Assembly: GCF_000517105.1 (NCBI RefSeq)
Contig: NZ_KI912148.1
Span: forward strand, 1,234,518 to 1,298,517
DNA: 64,000 nucleotides
Origin: Fischerella sp. PCC 9605
GTDB lineage: Bacteria; Cyanobacteriota; Cyanobacteriia; Cyanobacteriales; Nostocaceae
Reading direction: 5' to 3'
This document shows positions 63,765 through 64,000 of the stretch, piece by piece; the first letter of the stretch is position 1; each line of letters opens with the position of its first letter. The translations under genes were made by a program, and so were the position numbers. Below the pieces are notes generated by a model. The model worked only from the letters and a program-made list of their open reading frames with translations. It was not told where the DNA came from and did not search any database.

Positions 63765-64000
63765 TTAGCCAGACACAATAATCTGCCACATACTTGCTCC
63801 TAACCCTATAGCTGCAAGGTGTTGCCACAGCAGTATACTTAGTGGTTGCCGAGCAATTTTTTGCGTTAGTACTATCGATAACAAAACTGAAAAAATTAAC
63901 GTTGTTCCCTGTAAAAAAGCAATCACAGCTGGATGAGCCACCAATACAGGTAATTGTCCAACATTCAAACCAAAGGTAGCAAAAAATACTGGTAAAATCC
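63765..64000 (-). CDS. C-terminal part of a membrane protein (5' end outside window)
   Basis: The frame is open to the window edge. The visible ~77 residues end in two hydrophobic helices (VIAFLQGTTLIFSVLLSIVL and SILLWQHLAAIGLGASMWQI) separated by a short basic loop, then a TAA stop. A TTG at 63968 could be mistaken for a start. The pattern looks like the last helices of a multi-pass protein; I cannot name the family. Confidence 0.55.
   Translation of the reverse strand, partial: ILPVFFATFGLNVGQLPVLVAHPAVIAFLQGTTLIFSVLLSIVLTQKIARQPLSILLWQHLAAIGLGASMWQIIVSG

Overview
The window is chromosomal DNA from a cyanobacterium, most likely a filamentous heterocyst-forming one (Nostocales: Nostoc, Calothrix, Tolypothrix or Scytonema-like). 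The signs are the very frequent HIP1 octamer GCGATCGC, heptanucleotide tandem repeats (STRR type) and small dispersed repeats in most spacers, a high-light-inducible (Hli) protein, an SLH/OprB iron-uptake porin, an NDH-1 NdhD subunit and a CtaC-CtaD-CtaE oxidase with matching heme A genes. I see no rRNA, tRNA, CRISPR array, transposase or phage gene.

Layout. 1-7.1 kb: the end of a membrane protein (possibly AAA-like), an ammonium transporter with an NtcA-type promoter, an ergothioneine operon egtC-egtB-egtD and a frameshifted gene. 7.1-13 kb: a small ORF ending in a hairpin, a stand-alone MHYT sensor, an alpha/beta hydrolase with a DUF4112 protein, a coiled-coil protein and threonine synthase. 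13-17.4 kb: a same-strand oxidative group made of an atypical P450, a Fax/metaxin-like GST, a styrene-monooxygenase-like flavoprotein and the 3' remnant of a GMC oxidoreductase. 17.5-25.8 kb: a small conserved-looking protein, a membrane protein, the iron porin, a secreted low-complexity protein and three glycan genes. 26.2-39.4 kb: a signalling island with a 2212-residue hybrid histidine kinase carrying twelve near-identical 92-residue HAMP units, then CheR, a single-domain CheB and a second hybrid kinase. A cyclic-2,3-diphosphoglycerate-synthetase-like gene and a carbamate kinase remnant sit inside the island, bracketed by a 42-bp direct repeat of the first kinase's 3' end.

39.5-44.1 kb: alanine dehydrogenase, a Hli protein, a small membrane protein, an exported WD40 protein and an orphan double-glycine leader peptide. 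44.4-53.9 kb: ctaE, ctaD, ctaC and ndhD on the minus strand, then ctaA and ctaB on the plus strand, so oxidase subunits and heme A synthesis lie together. 54-59.3 kb: a methyltransferase, then rtcB, a COG0523 GTPase and archease, and a ferredoxin/metallo-beta-lactamase fusion. 59.4-64 kb: repeat-rich spacers, a GIY-YIG protein, an RCK-channel-RCK protein with a non-canonical filter, an LtrA family protein and a partial membrane protein.

Two themes stand out. First, dispersed repeats are active down to the coding level: heptamer arrays, palindromes and other repeat-like DNA have entered egtB and both hybrid kinases in frame at domain linkers, and spacers hold nested elements with filled and empty sites. 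Second, several gene remnants (GMC oxidoreductase, carbamate kinase, HicA-like toxin, a frameshifted conserved-looking gene) record decay of accessory functions.
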